NCBI GenBank assembly: GCA_027021605.1
Contig: JALUUA010000305.1
Span: 1 to 6,105 of the forward strand
From: Candidatus Bipolaricaulota bacterium
Lineage (GTDB): Bacteria; Bipolaricaulota; Bipolaricaulia; RBG-16-55-9
Reading direction: 5' to 3'
Length of the DNA stretch: 6,105 nucleotides
Under the pieces are notes generated by a model that was given only the letters and a program-made list of their open reading frames with translations, made no database searches and was not told the origin of the DNA. The first letter of the stretch is position 1. Each line of letters starts with the position of its first letter. The translations under genes and the position numbers were made by a program. Below, one piece after another: positions 5,692 to 6,105 of the stretch.

Positions 5692-6105
5692 CTAGCCGGA
5701 CGAGCGGGACTCCGGTCTGCTTTCCTGGGAATCCTCCATCGCCTCCGCCACCAGCTCCGCGATGTCCCGACTCTCTAGATCTACGCCCTTGTTCTTGATC
5801 CCGTCCTCCATCATGATCATGCAGAAGGGGCACGAGGTGGCCAACACGTCAGGCTGCGCCTCCATCACCTGCTGCAGCCGGAGCTGATTCACTTCTTTTC
5901 CGGGCTCCTCCTCCACCCACATCAGCCCCCCGCCCGCGCCGCAGCACATCCCCTTCGAGCGGCTCCTCGCGATCTCGATCCGCTGCGCCCCCGGAATCGC
6001 GTCTAGGGCCCGCCGCTGCGGGTCATACACTTTGTTGTACCGCCCCAGGTAGCACGAGTCGTGATACGTGATGCGCTTTCGGAGTTCCCTGCTCAGTTGG
6101 ATCTT
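5692..6105 (-). CDS. CCG-domain (HdrD/GlpC/FadF-like) iron-sulfur oxidoreductase, N-terminus beyond window
   Basis: These 137 visible C-terminal residues come from an (Fe-S)-binding protein. They contain one CCG domain with cysteines at visible residues 18, 54, 55, 92 and 95 (HDSCYLGRYN, GMCCGAGGG, SCPFC). The spacing C-x35-CC-x36-CxxC fits the published CCG signature CX31-39CCX35-36CxxC, which binds a 4Fe-4S cluster in heterodisulfide reductase HdrB/HdrD-type proteins. CCGAGGGLMW-EE and CPFCMIMMEDGIKNKG are typical of the FadF-like group, which carries electrons from acyl-CoA dehydrogenase/ETF toward the quinone pool; these are usually about 650-750 residues with N-terminal membrane helices and ferredoxin clusters. 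Those parts would lie right of the window. A GTG at 6030 is internal: similarity continues upstream through CYLGRYN, so it is not the start. The tail after about residue 120 is Ser/Glu-rich and unremarkable. It is probably co-transcribed with the acyl-CoA synthetase. Confidence 0.93.
   Translation of the reverse strand, partial: KIQLSRELRKRITYHDSCYLGRYNKVYDPQRRALDAIPGAQRIEIARSRSKGMCCGAGGGLMWVEEEPGKEVNQLRLQQVMEAQPDVLATSCPFCMIMMEDGIKNKGVDLESRDIAELVAEAMEDSQESRPESRSSG

Noticed and set aside
5645..5833. 62-codon minus-strand open frame at the end of the iron-sulfur protein gene
   Set aside because: Shifted-frame shadow of the CCG-domain gene; Gly/Arg-rich with no domain.

Overview
The window is a stretch of a G+C-rich bacterial chromosome (about 63-65% G+C in the lines I counted by eye). 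Coding is dense, every complete gene has a strong GGAGG-type Shine-Dalgarno (SD) sequence, and there are sigma70-like promoter elements. No RNA gene, insertion sequence, CRISPR array or origin is visible. The content (a molybdenum hydroxylase, a fatty acyl-CoA ligase and an HdrD/FadF-like iron-sulfur protein) fits a bacterium that oxidises fatty or aromatic acids. I cannot name the phylum from the sequence.

Region 1 (1-3462, minus strand) is an operon for a three-subunit molybdenum hydroxylase of the xanthine oxidase family, transcribed right to left: 2Fe-2S small subunit (2932-3462), molybdopterin large subunit (555-2885), then FAD medium subunit (1-558, cut by the left edge). The last two genes overlap by 4 nt (GTGA), and a near-perfect stem-loop fills the spacer between the first two. 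The FAD subunit has a four-cysteine loop suggesting an extra 4Fe-4S cluster. The large subunit keeps the catalytic Glu but lacks the residues that mark purine-oxidising xanthine dehydrogenases, so the substrate is open.

Region 2 (3463-4067, plus strand) is a small two-gene cassette pointing the other way. It holds a 112-residue protein resembling phage-type BECR-fold nucleases and, overlapping it by 29 nt, a 71-residue DUF2283 protein. It looks like an uncharacterised toxin-antitoxin-type pair lodged between two metabolic operons. The first gene has clearly lower G+C than its surroundings. The 79-bp divergent spacer between regions 1 and 2 is packed with inverted repeats and possible overlapping promoters.

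Region 3 (4113-6105, minus strand) holds a long-chain-type acyl-CoA synthetase (4113-5621). Upstream of it, and probably co-transcribed, is the C-terminal part of a CCG-domain iron-sulfur protein (5692-6105, cut by the right edge). Together they suggest fatty or organic acid activation followed by oxidation, with electrons passed through an ETF/FadF-like route. Whether the molybdenum hydroxylase acts on a related CoA ester or aldehyde is inference from proximity only.
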